A stretch of DNA of 64,000 bases from an uncultured Desulfofustis sp. (GTDB lineage Bacteria; Desulfobacterota; Desulfobulbia; Desulfobulbales; Desulfocapsaceae), in the NCBI GenBank assembly GCA_905479735.1, contig CAJQNS010000101.1:1-64000 (forward strand), given 5' to 3'. Each line of letters starts with the position of its first letter. Positions within the stretch are counted from its first letter, which is position 1. This document shows positions 40,227 to 49,440 of the stretch, in pieces. The notes beneath the pieces were generated by a model, which was given only the letters and a program-made list of their open reading frames with translations, did not search any database and was not told the origin of the DNA. The position numbers and the translations under genes are program-made.

Positions 40227-41341
40227 ATTAAAAAATCTCTATGGTTATTGTTGCCGAGAGCACACAGTACTTCGTAACTGATGGTATCACTCCAACTGCC
40301 AATCTCGTCGGCATCTATGGTCTCATTTCCCTGGCTGCCCAGCAGTACAACCTCGTCACCTACCGCAACGTTTTCAATGGTGCTGATATCAGCCATGCAC
40401 ATGTTCATGCAGATCCTACCTCTGATCGGTGCCCGTCGCCCCTGAATCAGAACTTCAGCTTTATTTGACATGGTCCTGAAATAGCCGTCGCTGTAACCAA
40501 TGGGCAGCACGGCCAGCCTCGTTTCCCGCTCTGTTACGTAGCTGTGGCCATAGCTGATACCGGTGCCGGCGCCAACCGTTCTGATCTGGATAATGCGGGT
40601 TATGCATTTCATGACCGGCCGCAATCCCTGGTCGAAAACATCCTCACGCCCCTCACGGCCGTCAGGATAATAGCCATAGAGGGAGATACCAATCCTTACC
40701 ATATCGCCATGGGAACCGGGCTGATATAACAGACCGCCCGAATTACAGATAGATCTGACCAGCGGCTGGTTAGAAGAAGAATGGCTACCTATGTTGTAGA
40801 ATGTATCCGCCACCAGTTCAGAATTACCAGATTGGCGATCGTCACTGCAGGGAAAATGGCTCATGACTCCACAGGGCCTTATGGCAAGGGTCCTGCATCT
40901 CTCGAAAACCTCACCACCATCCGCAGGTGAAAAACCGAGCCGGCTCATTCCACAGTCAAATTTGAGGTACACATTGAGATCGGAGTTTCTCTTCCTTTGT
41001 GTTTCCGAAATACGCTCAAGATCTTCAACAGTAAAGACGACCGGGGTCAGGTTGTGGGTAAATAAATAGTCGACATCAAAGTGATCGAACCCCAAAAAAA
41101 TGAAAATTTCTCCGCTGCATCCAGCTTCACGAAGCGCCACCCCCTCAGACACTTCAGCCACACCAAAGAGAGTGCAACCGCTGGTGCCTAAAATGTTGGC
41201 AACCCGAGTCATGGAGTGACCGTAAGCGTCACTTTTGACCATCGCCATCAACCTTACCCCGGGCGCTGTTTTGCTAAGCAGGTAGCGGTAATTATGGGCC
41301 AGGGCAGCGGGATCTACTATTACCTTATTAAAAGAAGTCAT
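40223..41341 (-). CDS. alr: Alanine racemase
   Basis: Alr makes D-alanine for peptidoglycan. The 372 residues have the PLP lysine in MVKSDAYGHS near the start (about residue 35) and the catalytic Tyr in ISYGHSYV near residue 264, plus the C-terminal RGRICMNMCMADIS metal/dimer segment. ATG start. It overlaps argS by 4 bases and follows the small membrane gene 41352-41783 by 10 bp. Confidence 0.95.
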   Translation of the reverse strand: MTSFNKVIVDPAALAHNYRYLLSKTAPGVRLMAMVKSDAYGHSMTRVANILGTSGCTLFGVAEVSEGVALREAGCSGEIFIFLGFDHFDVDYLFTHNLTPVVFTVEDLERISETQRKRNSDLNVYLKFDCGMSRLGFSPADGGEVFERCRTLAIRPCGVMSHFPCSDDRQSGNSELVADTFYNIGSHSSSNQPLVRSICNSGGLLYQPGSHGDMVRIGISLYGYYPDGREGREDVFDQGLRPVMKCITRIIQIRTVGAGTGISYGHSYVTERETRLAVLPIGYSDGYFRTMSNKAEVLIQGRRAPIRGRICMNMCMADISTIENVAVGDEVVLLGSQGNETIDADEIGSWSDTISYEVLCALGNNNHRDFLI

Positions 41342-41351
41342 GGCAGTACCC

Positions 41352-41783
41352 TTATCTGTTCCAATAAACCCATTGCCGCCATCCGTAACGACTCGAATAG
41401 AGCAGGGACCAGCCTATCGCTATACAGACCGTGCCGATCAGTGCGGCCGGTACCGGACTCATCCGGATAATGATACCAAGCAGCATCATGGCCAGCACCA
41501 GTAACCAGGTCCTCCAGGAGTAAACTGCACCAATACAGGTATTGTCGCCAAAGCGCTTGATCCTCTCCACCCCTTTCGTGGCCGACTTATTCAATATTAG
41601 ATAAGATTTCAAACTGCCGAGAATAATACCTACGATCGTAAGAGGCAAGAGTTTGTCCTGGGCGAGATAGCCAATTCCCCGGTAGAGGAGCAAAAGGCCG
41701 ATGACCGTCCACAGGACCGAGGCACAGAATAGATGCGTCCGTGGTGAGACTCCCGGTTTAAATCTGCTTAACCAGTGGGACAT
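41352..41783 (-). CDS. Integral membrane protein, unknown
   Basis: I do not recognise the family. The 143 residues have four hydrophobic helices (about 18-36, 46-62, 92-108 and 112-130) with short loops and basic residues at both ends. No motif is visible. ATG start. It lies 10 bp before alr on the same strand and just downstream of the terminator at 41801-41841, so it may be the first gene of the alr-argS group. Confidence 0.7.
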   Translation of the reverse strand: MSHWLSRFKPGVSPRTHLFCASVLWTVIGLLLLYRGIGYLAQDKLLPLTIVGIILGSLKSYLILNKSATKGVERIKRFGDNTCIGAVYSWRTWLLVLAMMLLGIIIRMSPVPAALIGTVCIAIGWSLLYSSRYGWRQWVYWNR

Positions 41784-41800
41784 TTGCTTGCCCGCAGCTT

Positions 41801-41841
41801 AAAAAAGTTAAGCCCATCACCCAGAGAGGGTGATGGGCTTA
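41801..41841 (-). terminator. Rho-independent terminator of the ferredoxin gene
   Basis: TAAGCCCATCACCC and GGGTGATGGGCTTA form a perfect 14-bp stem with a 5-base loop (41809-41841). On the minus strand it is followed by six T's. It lies 25 bp after the ferredoxin stop. The plus side ends in AGGAAAAAAA, so it could only work strongly for the minus strand. Confidence 0.88.
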
Positions 41842-41866
41842 GGAAAAAAATCGTCTTGAGATAAGC

Positions 41867-42052
41867 TTACATCTCAGTAACGGTGATTGCACCTTCAGGA
41901 CAAACTTCAACGCAGGTTTCACAGCCGAGACACTCGTCAGCTTCAACCGGATCAGCTTTTCCGTCTACCATTTCAAATACCTGAGCAGGACATGCTGCTA
42001 CACATTCTTCATCACCAGTACACTTGTCTTTGTCTACAACAACTTCAAACAT
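41867..42052 (-). CDS. Ferredoxin with Asp14 in place of a cluster Cys
   Basis: A 61-residue two-cluster ferredoxin. Cluster I has C11-x2-D14-x2-C17-x3-C21, with Asp where Cys is usual; cluster II is the full [12 protein letters not shown]. This matches the D. africanus Fd III arrangement, where Asp14 gives a [3Fe-4S]/[4Fe-4S] protein that can take up other metals. It carries electrons for low-potential reactions. ATG start with GGAGG 7 bases before it. A strong terminator follows. Partner enzymes are not in the immediate neighbourhood. Confidence 0.93.
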   Translation of the reverse strand: MFEVVVDKDKCTGDEECVAACPAQVFEMVDGKADPVEADECLGCETCVEVCPEGAITVTEM

Positions 42053-42402
42053 TACACACCTCCATAAAGGAATTAAATAAACTAAACATTACAAATGCTT
42101 AGCGTGACTCAAATAGAAACCTTAAAGACCTCTGTTTTGTGTAAATATCCAATTAATGTACGACCATATTTTTGTCAAGAAAAATCACCATACCACAGCG
42201 TGTCATTTTAAAACAATTTTATTTGGCTACCAACAGACCGGGAAGTAGTTTTAAAAGATACATATTTCCAGGTGCATAGATTAACTTGCTCAAGGGTGCA
42301 AGCAGAAGCGGTCTCGGCTGCCTGCTATTGCGCATCCGCTAAATATTATTACCTTCTAGATCCAAATGACACTTATCAGGCAATTCTTCCCACGGGGGTC
42401 AG
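42053..42402. other. Ferredoxin/42403 upstream region
   Basis: The 350 bp between the two divergent genes carry no convincing reading frame. The part near 42060-42240 is AT-rich and holds the candidate ferredoxin promoter (42150-42178). Upstream of the plus gene I saw only a weak TTGCGC string and no good pair. No palindrome of operator quality stood out. Confidence 0.5.
42150..42178 (-). promoter_or_regulatory. Candidate promoter of the ferredoxin gene
   Basis: On the minus strand a perfect -35 TTGACA (42173-42178) is followed after 17 bases by TAATTG (42150-42155), a weak -10. It lies about 100 bases before the ferredoxin ATG in an AT-rich region. The perfect -35 is the only strong part. 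Confidence 0.35.
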
Positions 42403-42762
42403 ATGGCAAAGAAGAAAGAAAAGAAGAAGAACAAGCTGGATCCGGAACTTGAAATGCGCGAACGTGCCATGGTCGAAGGCATTCTGGAAGGCAGTCCGGA
42501 CGGTGTGGGCGTGGTTGTCATCAGACTCGACTGCGGCTGCAGGAAGATGGCCGCAGTTACCAAAGATGGCGAACCGGCATCAAAAGTCATCATGTACCGT
42601 GATCATGCCGAATCAGTCTGTGACAAGTGCAAAGATGACCAGGGAGCCTTCATCCGGGTTGTCACGCAGTTTATCCATTGGCAGGATCCGGCGCCTGATC
42701 CGGGTCAACAGAAGAAAATATCGCTGAAAGTTCTCGGAACAACGGAGACAACCACCCATTAG
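42403..42762 (+). CDS. Small Cys-containing protein, unknown
   Basis: I do not recognise the family. The 119 residues start with a Lys-rich stretch (about 1-14), then a folded-looking core with CGC at about residues 46-48 and CDKC at about 74-77, a spacing that would suit one zinc or iron site. The C-terminal 25 residues look disordered. ATG start with GGGGG 4-5 bases before. It is alone on its strand, converging on the cobyrinate synthase with a 4-base overlap of stop codons. Confidence 0.65.
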   Translation: MAKKKEKKKNKLDPELEMRERAMVEGILEGSPDGVGVVVIRLDCGCRKMAAVTKDGEPASKVIMYRDHAESVCDKCKDDQGAFIRVVTQFIHWQDPAPDPGQQKKISLKVLGTTETTTH

Positions 42763-44162
42763 CTGCCAAGGCGGCGATCGTTTTTATACTGAATAGATTT
42801 TCGGGTAAAATGTTGGGCCCACTCGGGAGTGCCTTCGGCGTGCAGATGCGTGTAGAGGGCAAAAACGTTGCCGGAAACCAAGCCGTCATAACCATGCAGG
42901 AATCCTGTCCCCCTCTGCATTTTCAAGGCCAGATCTTGCCGCTGCCCATGCCACTCCACGATAGTGGAGTACCTGAATTCATGTCCTTTGGCGGTGAATC
43001 CCTTGGGGTAAAACGGATTATCGCGCTCCGCTGTGAATATTGAGTAGCCGTGGGCCTGTGGTTTTTTGGACATACCGAAAACCACATCAAAAATGCCAAC
43101 CAGTGGGTAGCGGCGGTCGTCAATGATGATTTCCCGGCCAAGATATATTAACCCGCCACATTCTGCATAAATTGGCAGCCCGGCAGCGGCGGCAGCTTTT
43201 ACCGACTGCCGGAAACTGCTGTTTTCTGCCAACCTTGCGGCACTGGTTTCTGGGAACCCTCCACCTATGTAGAGTCCATCAAGCTCCGGCAGCCTTTCGT
43301 CCTCAAGGGCATTGATCGAGACCAGTTCGGCCCCGTGTCGTTGAAGAGCCTCCAGGTTTTCTGGATAATAAAACTGAAAGGCTGTGTCCTGGATAACCCC
43401 TATCTTTATTGGCGTAGCCAGCTGCTCACCTCTCTTCACTGGTTCATTCGAAGCTGGGGCAGCCTGCACCATACCCATAACCGACTCGACACCATCCATA
43501 TCGATATGTTCCCTCGCCAGCCCGGCCAGGATCTCGAGAGCCTCACCGGTACCGTCATATTCCTGATAAGGGACCATTCCCAGATGACGCATGGGAAAGA
43601 TATCTGTTTTCATCCGTGGCACCGCCCCAAGCACCTTTGTATCTGTATAGTGCTGGACCGCCTCGGTAATGATTTTCTCTTGTCTGGGGGTAGCCACCTG
43701 GTTGAGGATGACCCCTGCCAGCTTTAGTTTTGGTTCAAAAGTGATGCAGCCCTGAACCAGGGCGGCCACGGTCCTGGTCATTTTGGTGCAGTTGACCACC
43801 AGCAGCACCGGCAGGTCGAGTTGCAGGGCCAGTTCTGCCGTAGAGTAGCCTCCTCGGGCGGTAACACCATCAAACAGACCCCGGTTGCCTTCGACAATCG
43901 CCAGATCCGCTCCGGCTGACCGGTTGCAAAACGATGCCGTTACAGCTTCCACTGAAAAGAGAAAAGGATCGAGGTTATAACAGGGACGGCCGGCAGCACT
44001 CTGCAGCCAGCCGGCATCGATATAGTCAGGTCCTTTTTTGAACGGTGCCACCTTACGGCCGGCTCTGACCCAGGCTGCGGTCAAGCCCACCGATATGATA
44101 CTCTTGCCAGACCCTCCGGAAAGGCCGGCAACAACGATCGCTCTAGCCGTTGACTCACTCAT
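42759..44162 (-). CDS. cobB: Cobyrinate a,c-diamide synthase
   Basis: CobB/CbiA amidates two side chains of (hydrogeno)cobyrinate with glutamine and ATP in cobalamin synthesis. The 467 residues have a DTB-synthetase-like ATP domain with Walker A AGLSGGSGKS (12-21) and a C-terminal type I glutamine amidotransferase domain with YAECGGLIYLG, its catalytic Cys. The anaerobic lifestyle suggests the CbiA reaction. ATG at 44162 fits better than an earlier frame start at 44213, which would overlap the acyltransferase. No cobalamin riboswitch is near. It overlaps the acyltransferase by 8 bases. Confidence 0.9.
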   Translation of the reverse strand: MSESTARAIVVAGLSGGSGKSIISVGLTAAWVRAGRKVAPFKKGPDYIDAGWLQSAAGRPCYNLDPFLFSVEAVTASFCNRSAGADLAIVEGNRGLFDGVTARGGYSTAELALQLDLPVLLVVNCTKMTRTVAALVQGCITFEPKLKLAGVILNQVATPRQEKIITEAVQHYTDTKVLGAVPRMKTDIFPMRHLGMVPYQEYDGTGEALEILAGLAREHIDMDGVESVMGMVQAAPASNEPVKRGEQLATPIKIGVIQDTAFQFYYPENLEALQRHGAELVSINALEDERLPELDGLYIGGGFPETSAARLAENSSFRQSVKAAAAAGLPIYAECGGLIYLGREIIIDDRRYPLVGIFDVVFGMSKKPQAHGYSIFTAERDNPFYPKGFTAKGHEFRYSTIVEWHGQRQDLALKMQRGTGFLHGYDGLVSGNVFALYTHLHAEGTPEWAQHFTRKSIQYKNDRRLGS

Positions 44163-44832
44163 CGTAATGGTTTTCTTTTCCGTAGTGGGCCCAGGCGCTT
44201 CTATACAGATCATTCAATTCATCCTCTAACCTGGCCCGGTAATGTTCAATTTGATGGCGATCAATTCCCGCTGGAATTGACACCGGTTTCCCATAGAAGA
44301 AATCTATGCGTGAAAATGGCTTTGGTAGGCAGGTTCGATCCCAGGAGTTGAAGGTAAATGATTTTGAAGCTGACCAGGCGACTGGTAAAATTGGCGCACC
44401 TGACCTCGAGGCCAACAGAATCGAACCGGCCTGCAGCACGAGAGCCGGCCCCTGAGAACCATCGGCAACCATGCCGACATTACCGCCTTTGTCCAGATAG
44501 GCAAGCAGCTCTTTCAAGGCCAGCAGTCCCCTTCTGTTGCTTGATCCTCGCACCGTATCAAAGTTGAGGCAGCGTGCCAGCCTGGCAATGTACTCCCCGT
44601 CTTCGCTGGCGCTGACCAGCACCGCCGCCCGGTCCTTCCTGAGGTGATAAAACACATATACTAGAGAGTAATGCCAGAATAATGCCATTACACTGTTGCC
44701 TTTAACAACCTGCTGCCGGTTCTCAAGACCGTGTTCTTTTATCCTGCAGGTCGCGAACCAGAGCCGCAACAGCACTGATATGAGAAAAGGCAGAACTATA
44801 ACCGATGCCTTATAGATAAGATTTCTCTTCAC
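44155..44832 (-). CDS. Lysophospholipid acyltransferase-like DUF374 protein
   Basis: A membrane-anchored acyltransferase-like protein. It has one N-terminal hydrophobic helix (about 10-28), the [10 protein letters not shown] segment, [16 protein letters not shown], the [15 protein letters not shown] block and VADGSQGP, all typical of DUF374 (PF04028), which is thought to acylate lipid A-like or other lipids. The 225 residues match family length. The start is GTG, overlapping the uvrB stop (GTGA). It probably sits in the inner membrane. Confidence 0.87.
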   Translation of the reverse strand: MKRNLIYKASVIVLPFLISVLLRLWFATCRIKEHGLENRQQVVKGNSVMALFWHYSLVYVFYHLRKDRAAVLVSASEDGEYIARLARCLNFDTVRGSSNRRGLLALKELLAYLDKGGNVGMVADGSQGPALVLQAGSILLASRSGAPILPVAWSASKSFTFNSWDRTCLPKPFSRIDFFYGKPVSIPAGIDRHQIEHYRARLEDELNDLYRSAWAHYGKENHYDE

Positions 44833-46856
44833 CCGATTTCAATTTCCAGCTTTCTCAACGCCTTGATCTTGTCTCTTAAAACGGCGGCTTCCTCGAAGGC
44901 TAACTCAGACGCGGCTCTGTTCATATCTGTCTCCAGTTTTCCTATCTCTTTTTCCAACTCGGAGATTGACCCGTAAAATACTTGCTCTTCGGTACTGGAT
45001 AGAGATGCTTTGTCCGGATCGTCAAATTCATATCCGGCCTCTTTAAGATACTGATGGATTGTATCTTTTACCGGAGAAATTATCGTTGTCGGCGTAATAT
45101 CATGCTCTTGATTGTAGTGATGCTGAATCGACCGTCTTCGGTTAGTCTCGTCAATAGTGCGCTGCATGGACCGGGTGATGTCATCAGCGTACATTATCAC
45201 CATCCCTGCCACATTGCGAGCCGCCCTGCCGCAGGTTTGTATCAGGGACCTCTCAGATCTTAAAAATCCTTCTTTGTCGGCGTCCAGCACGGCAACCAGG
45301 GAGACTTCGGGAATATCTAGTCCCTCTCTGAGCAGGTTGATACCGATCAGCACGTTATATTCCCCGTTTCTTAAATCCCGCACCAGTTCCACCCGCTCAA
45401 GTGTTTTTATATCGGAGTGCAGATAGCGAACCTTGACGCCAAGCTTTTCGTAATAATCGGTTAGATCCTCGGCCATCCTCTTGGTCAGTGTGGTCACGAG
45501 AACTGCTTCATGGCGCTCTGTTCTCAGTCTTATTTCATGAAGCAGATCATCCACCTGACTGGCCGCCGGTCTCACTTCAATTATGGGATCCACCAGACCG
45601 GTGGGACGAATTACCTGCTCAACGATTTCACCCCCGGCCTGTTCGATTTCGTAGGGTCCTGGGGTGGCCGACACATAGACGATCTGATTGATCCTTTTCT
45701 CGAACTCCTCGAATCGAAGCGGACGATTGTCCAGAGCCGACGGTAGCCGGAAGCCAAATTCGACAAGGGTCTGCTTACGTGAGCGGTCGCCGTTGTACAT
45801 GCCGTTGAGTTGGGGGACACCGATATGGCTCTCATCGATGAACAGCAGATAATCCTGGGGAAAATAATCCAGCAGGTTGGGCGGCGGCATCCCCTGAGGT
45901 TTACCGGTCAGGTGTCTGGAATAGTTCTCTATGCCGTTGCAGTATCCGAGTTCCTGCATCATTTCCAGATCAAACATGGTCCGCTGCTCCAGCCGCTGCC
46001 TCTCTACCAGTCTGTTTTCCTGTTCCAGCAGGTCAAGACGCGCGCTCAACTCTTCCTTGATGGTACGCAGGGCAATTTGCATCCGTTCTTTGGAAGTAAC
46101 AAAATGCGATCCGGGAAAAACTGTGTATTCTTCAAGCTCTGCAATCACCACTCCTCTGAGTGAATCAATCAGGGTTATTGATTCGATGGTATCACCGAAG
46201 TATTCAACCCTGACTGCCCGCTCCTCCTCGTGGGCGGGAAAGATATCTATCACATCGCCTCTGACCCGGAAAGTTGAGCGATGAAAGGAGAAGTCGTTGC
46301 GCTCATACTGCATGAATACCAGACGGCGCTGAACCTCTTCAGGCGCTACCTCTTCGCCGCATTTGAGAAACAGATGCATGTTGCTGTATTCCTCTGGGGA
46401 GCCGAGACCATAGATGCAGGAGACGGAGGCCACGATCAACACATCCCGCCGAGTGAGCAACGACCTGGTAGCGGAGTGACGCATCTTATCTATGGCGTCA
46501 TTGATCGAGGAATCCTTCTCTATGTAGGTATCAGATTGAGGAATATAAGCTTCCGGCTGGTAATAATCATAGTAGGATACGAAATATTCAACTGCATTGC
46601 TGGGAAACAGTTCCTTGAATTCGGAAAAAAGCTGGGCGGCTAGAATCTTGTTGGGGGCGATGACCAGCGTTGGCCGCTGAACCCGGTCGACGATGCCTGC
46701 CATGGTAAAGGTCTTGCCTGAACCGGTAACCCCGAGAAGAATCTGATCCCGGTGCCCCTGATCCAAACCTTCAACAAGTCTGTCAATGGCTTCCGGCTGG
46801 TCGCCGGCCGGGCTGAACGGACTCTCAAGCTGAAAAGGAGTGTGAACTATCTGCAT
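44829..46856 (-). CDS. uvrB: UvrABC excision nuclease subunit B
   Basis: UvrB is the damage-verifying helicase-like subunit of nucleotide excision repair. The 675 residues have Walker A GVTGSGKT (42-49), the YYQPEAYIP beta-hairpin region, the [14 protein letters not shown] segment, helicase motifs V and VI ([21 protein letters not shown]) and a C-terminal UVR motif ([15 protein letters not shown]) for UvrC. ATG start, overlapping the rnhA end by 10 bases. Complete. Confidence 0.97.
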   Translation of the reverse strand: MQIVHTPFQLESPFSPAGDQPEAIDRLVEGLDQGHRDQILLGVTGSGKTFTMAGIVDRVQRPTLVIAPNKILAAQLFSEFKELFPSNAVEYFVSYYDYYQPEAYIPQSDTYIEKDSSINDAIDKMRHSATRSLLTRRDVLIVASVSCIYGLGSPEEYSNMHLFLKCGEEVAPEEVQRRLVFMQYERNDFSFHRSTFRVRGDVIDIFPAHEEERAVRVEYFGDTIESITLIDSLRGVVIAELEEYTVFPGSHFVTSKERMQIALRTIKEELSARLDLLEQENRLVERQRLEQRTMFDLEMMQELGYCNGIENYSRHLTGKPQGMPPPNLLDYFPQDYLLFIDESHIGVPQLNGMYNGDRSRKQTLVEFGFRLPSALDNRPLRFEEFEKRINQIVYVSATPGPYEIEQAGGEIVEQVIRPTGLVDPIIEVRPAASQVDDLLHEIRLRTERHEAVLVTTLTKRMAEDLTDYYEKLGVKVRYLHSDIKTLERVELVRDLRNGEYNVLIGINLLREGLDIPEVSLVAVLDADKEGFLRSERSLIQTCGRAARNVAGMVIMYADDITRSMQRTIDETNRRRSIQHHYNQEHDITPTTIISPVKDTIHQYLKEAGYEFDDPDKASLSSTEEQVFYGSISELEKEIGKLETDMNRAASELAFEEAAVLRDKIKALRKLEIEIG

Positions 46857-47776
46857 GAGAATTCCTGCTCGAATTCACGAGCCAGCTCTTTCGACTCCTG
46901 GAGGAAGCAGTGAGGGTTTTCTTTATTCTCAAGGTAAAAAGAAACCTGGTAGCGGCTCAGCAGTTTATCTACTTCCTGCCAGAGCTGTTTATTTGAAACC
47001 TCGCCACCTTCTCTGGTCCGCCAGTTTCGATTCTTCCAGTTCTTCAGCCACTGGGTTGCTCCATCGTAGAGATAACCGGAATGGGTATGAACATCGACCG
47101 GCAACTCTTTCTTCAAACTATTCAGACCGTTTATCAAGGCGACAAGATATAGCTGGTTAGCTGACATCCCGGTGGCACCGGCACCGAGTATCCGCACATG
47201 CTGGCGCCAGTTCAGAATAACGGACCAGCCACCGACCCCGGTCGCGTGTTTACAGGTTACCCCGGTGAACAGATGAATGTTGTCGGGATGCAGCTGCACC
47301 GGTGTGGTCGTTGCACCCTCCGGATTGCTTACTTTTCTGGCCTCCACTGCCAGTTCATCAGCCCTGATGTTGAACGGGTCGGTTGAATGCCCCTTGACCC
47401 AGTGCCAGCTCACTTGGTGGTGCTCGACCTGGACCAGCAGCTGGCGCCAGAGGTCGCTATTCTTCACCTCCTTACGGTCGGCAGTTCGCCAGTTATTAAG
47501 CTGCCACTTATTGATCCAATCGGTGATGCCGTTTTTGAGGTAGATGGAGTCTGTATAGAGTTTGATCCTGCATGGATCCTTGACTGAGTTCAGCGCCTCG
47601 ACTGCCCCGGTCAGTTCCATACGGTTGTTGGTAGAATGTTCCGCGAAACCTGACAGCTCAGAGACGATGGTACCGTTTCTTATGATAACCGCCCCCCAGC
47701 CCCCAGGCCCGGGATTAGGGCTGCAGGCGCCGTCGGTGTAGATCACTAGTACAGAATTTGGCTGATTGTCAGACAT
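46847..47776 (-). CDS. rnhA: Ribonuclease HI with a second, degenerate RNase H domain
   Basis: The N-terminal domain (1-155) is a complete RNase HI that cuts RNA in RNA-DNA hybrids: D15, E54, D76 and D140 form the DEDD set with H130. The C-terminal part (about 160-300) repeats the fold ([20 protein letters not shown] echoes the first domain's [10 protein letters not shown]), but D15 is replaced by G, E54 by L or Y and D76 by H, so it looks catalytically dead. It may bind hybrids or help oligomerise. ATG at 47776 is preferred to a GTG one codon earlier. It overlaps uvrB by 10 bases. Confidence 0.9.
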   Translation of the reverse strand: MSDNQPNSVLVIYTDGACSPNPGPGGWGAVIIRNGTIVSELSGFAEHSTNNRMELTGAVEALNSVKDPCRIKLYTDSIYLKNGITDWINKWQLNNWRTADRKEVKNSDLWRQLLVQVEHHQVSWHWVKGHSTDPFNIRADELAVEARKVSNPEGATTTPVQLHPDNIHLFTGVTCKHATGVGGWSVILNWRQHVRILGAGATGMSANQLYLVALINGLNSLKKELPVDVHTHSGYLYDGATQWLKNWKNRNWRTREGGEVSNKQLWQEVDKLLSRYQVSFYLENKENPHCFLQESKELAREFEQEFSCR

Positions 47777-47840
47777 CACTTTGAATGGAACGGTTATAGT
47801 CTGGAAACAATGGCGTTGGTGCCGTCGACAGCAGTTAGAG

Positions 47841-47877
47841 AAAAAATTGTATTTATACCAGCTCAGGATACAATTTT
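47841..47877 (-). terminator. Possible terminator after the DUF3047 gene
   Basis: On the minus strand AAAATTGTAT (47868-47877) pairs with ATACAATTTT (47843-47852) around a 15-base loop and is followed by TTTTTTCTC. The stem is AT-rich, so stability is modest. It lies about 35 bases after the DUF3047 stop and before rnhA. Confidence 0.4.
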
Positions 47878-47910
47878 CACCTAATCTCGGACTAGATCAG
47901 AGAAACTCTT

Positions 47911-48696
47911 TTATCTCTCTATTTCGGTTGATGGAATAGGATCACTCACACTACTCAGCCAGACAGGCCCGTACCAGGCGCGCGTTTCGGATCGGGTATT
48001 GTCGCTGTCGGTCATCAGGGCCACTCCGGTAATCCTGCCGGGTTTCGCAGAAAAAGACCGTATATAGTCATCGACAATGTTTCTTGACAGCTCCAGCCAG
48101 GTTCCACTGTGGGTGTCGCCGCTGGCAGCAACCACAGTCATGATGTGATTGTGTATGGGGTTGACCGCAATGGAGTCGATCGACTCCTCTGAGGCCCAGA
48201 CATAGCAAAGGATATTACCCCGTGAACCTTTCAGAACAGCATCATTGGTTGCAAAGGAAATCATCACCCTGACCGGAAAATCATCTCCGCTTTTACTTAC
48301 CAGGGAACTGCCTGGCAAAGTGTTTTCTATCTTCCAGCTCCAGTTCAAGACCTGGTATTTCTCAGGGTCCACCGAAATCGATCGGACAATTCCCCCTGCT
48401 CCCGAGGACGATTCAGCTAATATCACTGGACCGTAGACAGTGTCGTCCACGATTTCGTAGCTGGTTGCGGCAGCAATGGAGGGAAATGTCAGCGGCTGCC
48501 AGTGCTCAGGCAACTTGTTATTTTCAACCGCGGCCAATCCGCTGATATCTATTTTTTCAACCGCCAGGGCAACGATCGGTGACAGCAAGGCAGAGATTAA
48601 AACCAGCCCACAGCAGAAAATTTGGATCAGGGATGTTCCCCTTCCAGTTCGCAGACTGCCTGGGTCAATTGGTCGAGCCATTGAGGGACCAGTCAT
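47911..48696 (-). CDS. Exported DUF3047 protein
   Basis: A 261-residue protein of the DUF3047 family (PF11249). Residues about 20-45 are a hydrophobic signal or anchor segment ending in VALAVEK. The mature part has the family's NWSWKIENTLPGSS, DDFPVRVMISF and WLELSRNIVDDY stretches, a lectin-like beta fold by family annotation. Function is unknown. ATG at 48696 overlaps the DUF547 gene by 32 bases; the ATG at 48681 overlaps it by 17. It pairs with the DUF547 gene upstream. Confidence 0.85.
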   Translation of the reverse strand: MTGPSMARPIDPGSLRTGRGTSLIQIFCCGLVLISALLSPIVALAVEKIDISGLAAVENNKLPEHWQPLTFPSIAAATSYEIVDDTVYGPVILAESSSGAGGIVRSISVDPEKYQVLNWSWKIENTLPGSSLVSKSGDDFPVRVMISFATNDAVLKGSRGNILCYVWASEESIDSIAVNPIHNHIMTVVAASGDTHSGTWLELSRNIVDDYIRSFSAKPGRITGVALMTDSDNTRSETRAWYGPVWLSSVSDPIPSTEIER

Positions 48697-49438
48697 AATC
48701 CAGATATTTGATACGGATTTGCTCCGCTTTGTTTCTTAGGGATTGCTGATATGCCGGGCTGGTATGGGCCAGGAAAAAAGAGAGGGGACCATCGTTGAAG
48801 TCTTCCTTGTACCATTTGAAAATAGCGCTGACGTGGAGGGCTTCGCCATCCAGATAGTTGTGAGCGGGATTCTCGAGAAACTCTCTGGTACTCTTTTCAA
48901 GCTGAGCATCAATTGTTGCCCCTTCGTAGGCTTCTGATATCAGGATAGGGCAACTCTTTGAGGCGCAATTGACGGCAAAATGGATACGGGGTTCGCTGAA
49001 GCGCACCCTGATGATATCGTGCTCTATATTGTCAAGACTGTAGGTTTTCCCATCGAGGACGGCAAAGGATATCTTCCAGGGATTGGAAAACAGCCCACCG
49101 ATCCGGCGGATCGAGGAAGGTGGTTTTCCGTCTTTGAAATTATCGAGAATCAATTTTACGGTGTAGCTGTTGTAGCCATTTATATAGTACGCGAGTTGAT
49201 CTGCCTCAGACAGCTGTTCCGGATCGGTGATGGCCAGTAAATCGAGGTAGCGCTGGAGTTGTTCTTCATTATCTTTGAAAGCCCTGTAATCCACAACCCC
49301 GTCTTTGACATGATTGCTGAGCAGTTCCGTCCAGCTACTATGCAGAGATGCAGCGCTGGCCGAGGTGCTGGTGATGACCAGCACGGCCCACACCAGGTTA
49401 GCAATATGAACCAATTTTCTTGCCCACTCAGTGACCAC
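48665..49438 (-). CDS. Exported DUF547 protein
   Basis: A 257-residue protein of the DUF547 family (PF04784). It has a signal peptide (about 1-30, ending SASAASLH), then WTELLSNHVKDGVVDYRAF, YYINGYNSYTVKLIL and the conserved NCASKSCPIL segment with two Cys. The core is a papain-like fold by family annotation, but activity is unproven. The start is GTG 2 bp after the oxidoreductase stop. Probably periplasmic. Confidence 0.87.
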   Translation of the reverse strand: MVTEWARKLVHIANLVWAVLVITSTSASAASLHSSWTELLSNHVKDGVVDYRAFKDNEEQLQRYLDLLAITDPEQLSEADQLAYYINGYNSYTVKLILDNFKDGKPPSSIRRIGGLFSNPWKISFAVLDGKTYSLDNIEHDIIRVRFSEPRIHFAVNCASKSCPILISEAYEGATIDAQLEKSTREFLENPAHNYLDGEALHVSAIFKWYKEDFNDGPLSFFLAHTSPAYQQSLRNKAEQIRIKYLDYDWSLNGSTN

Positions 49439-49440
49439 GA

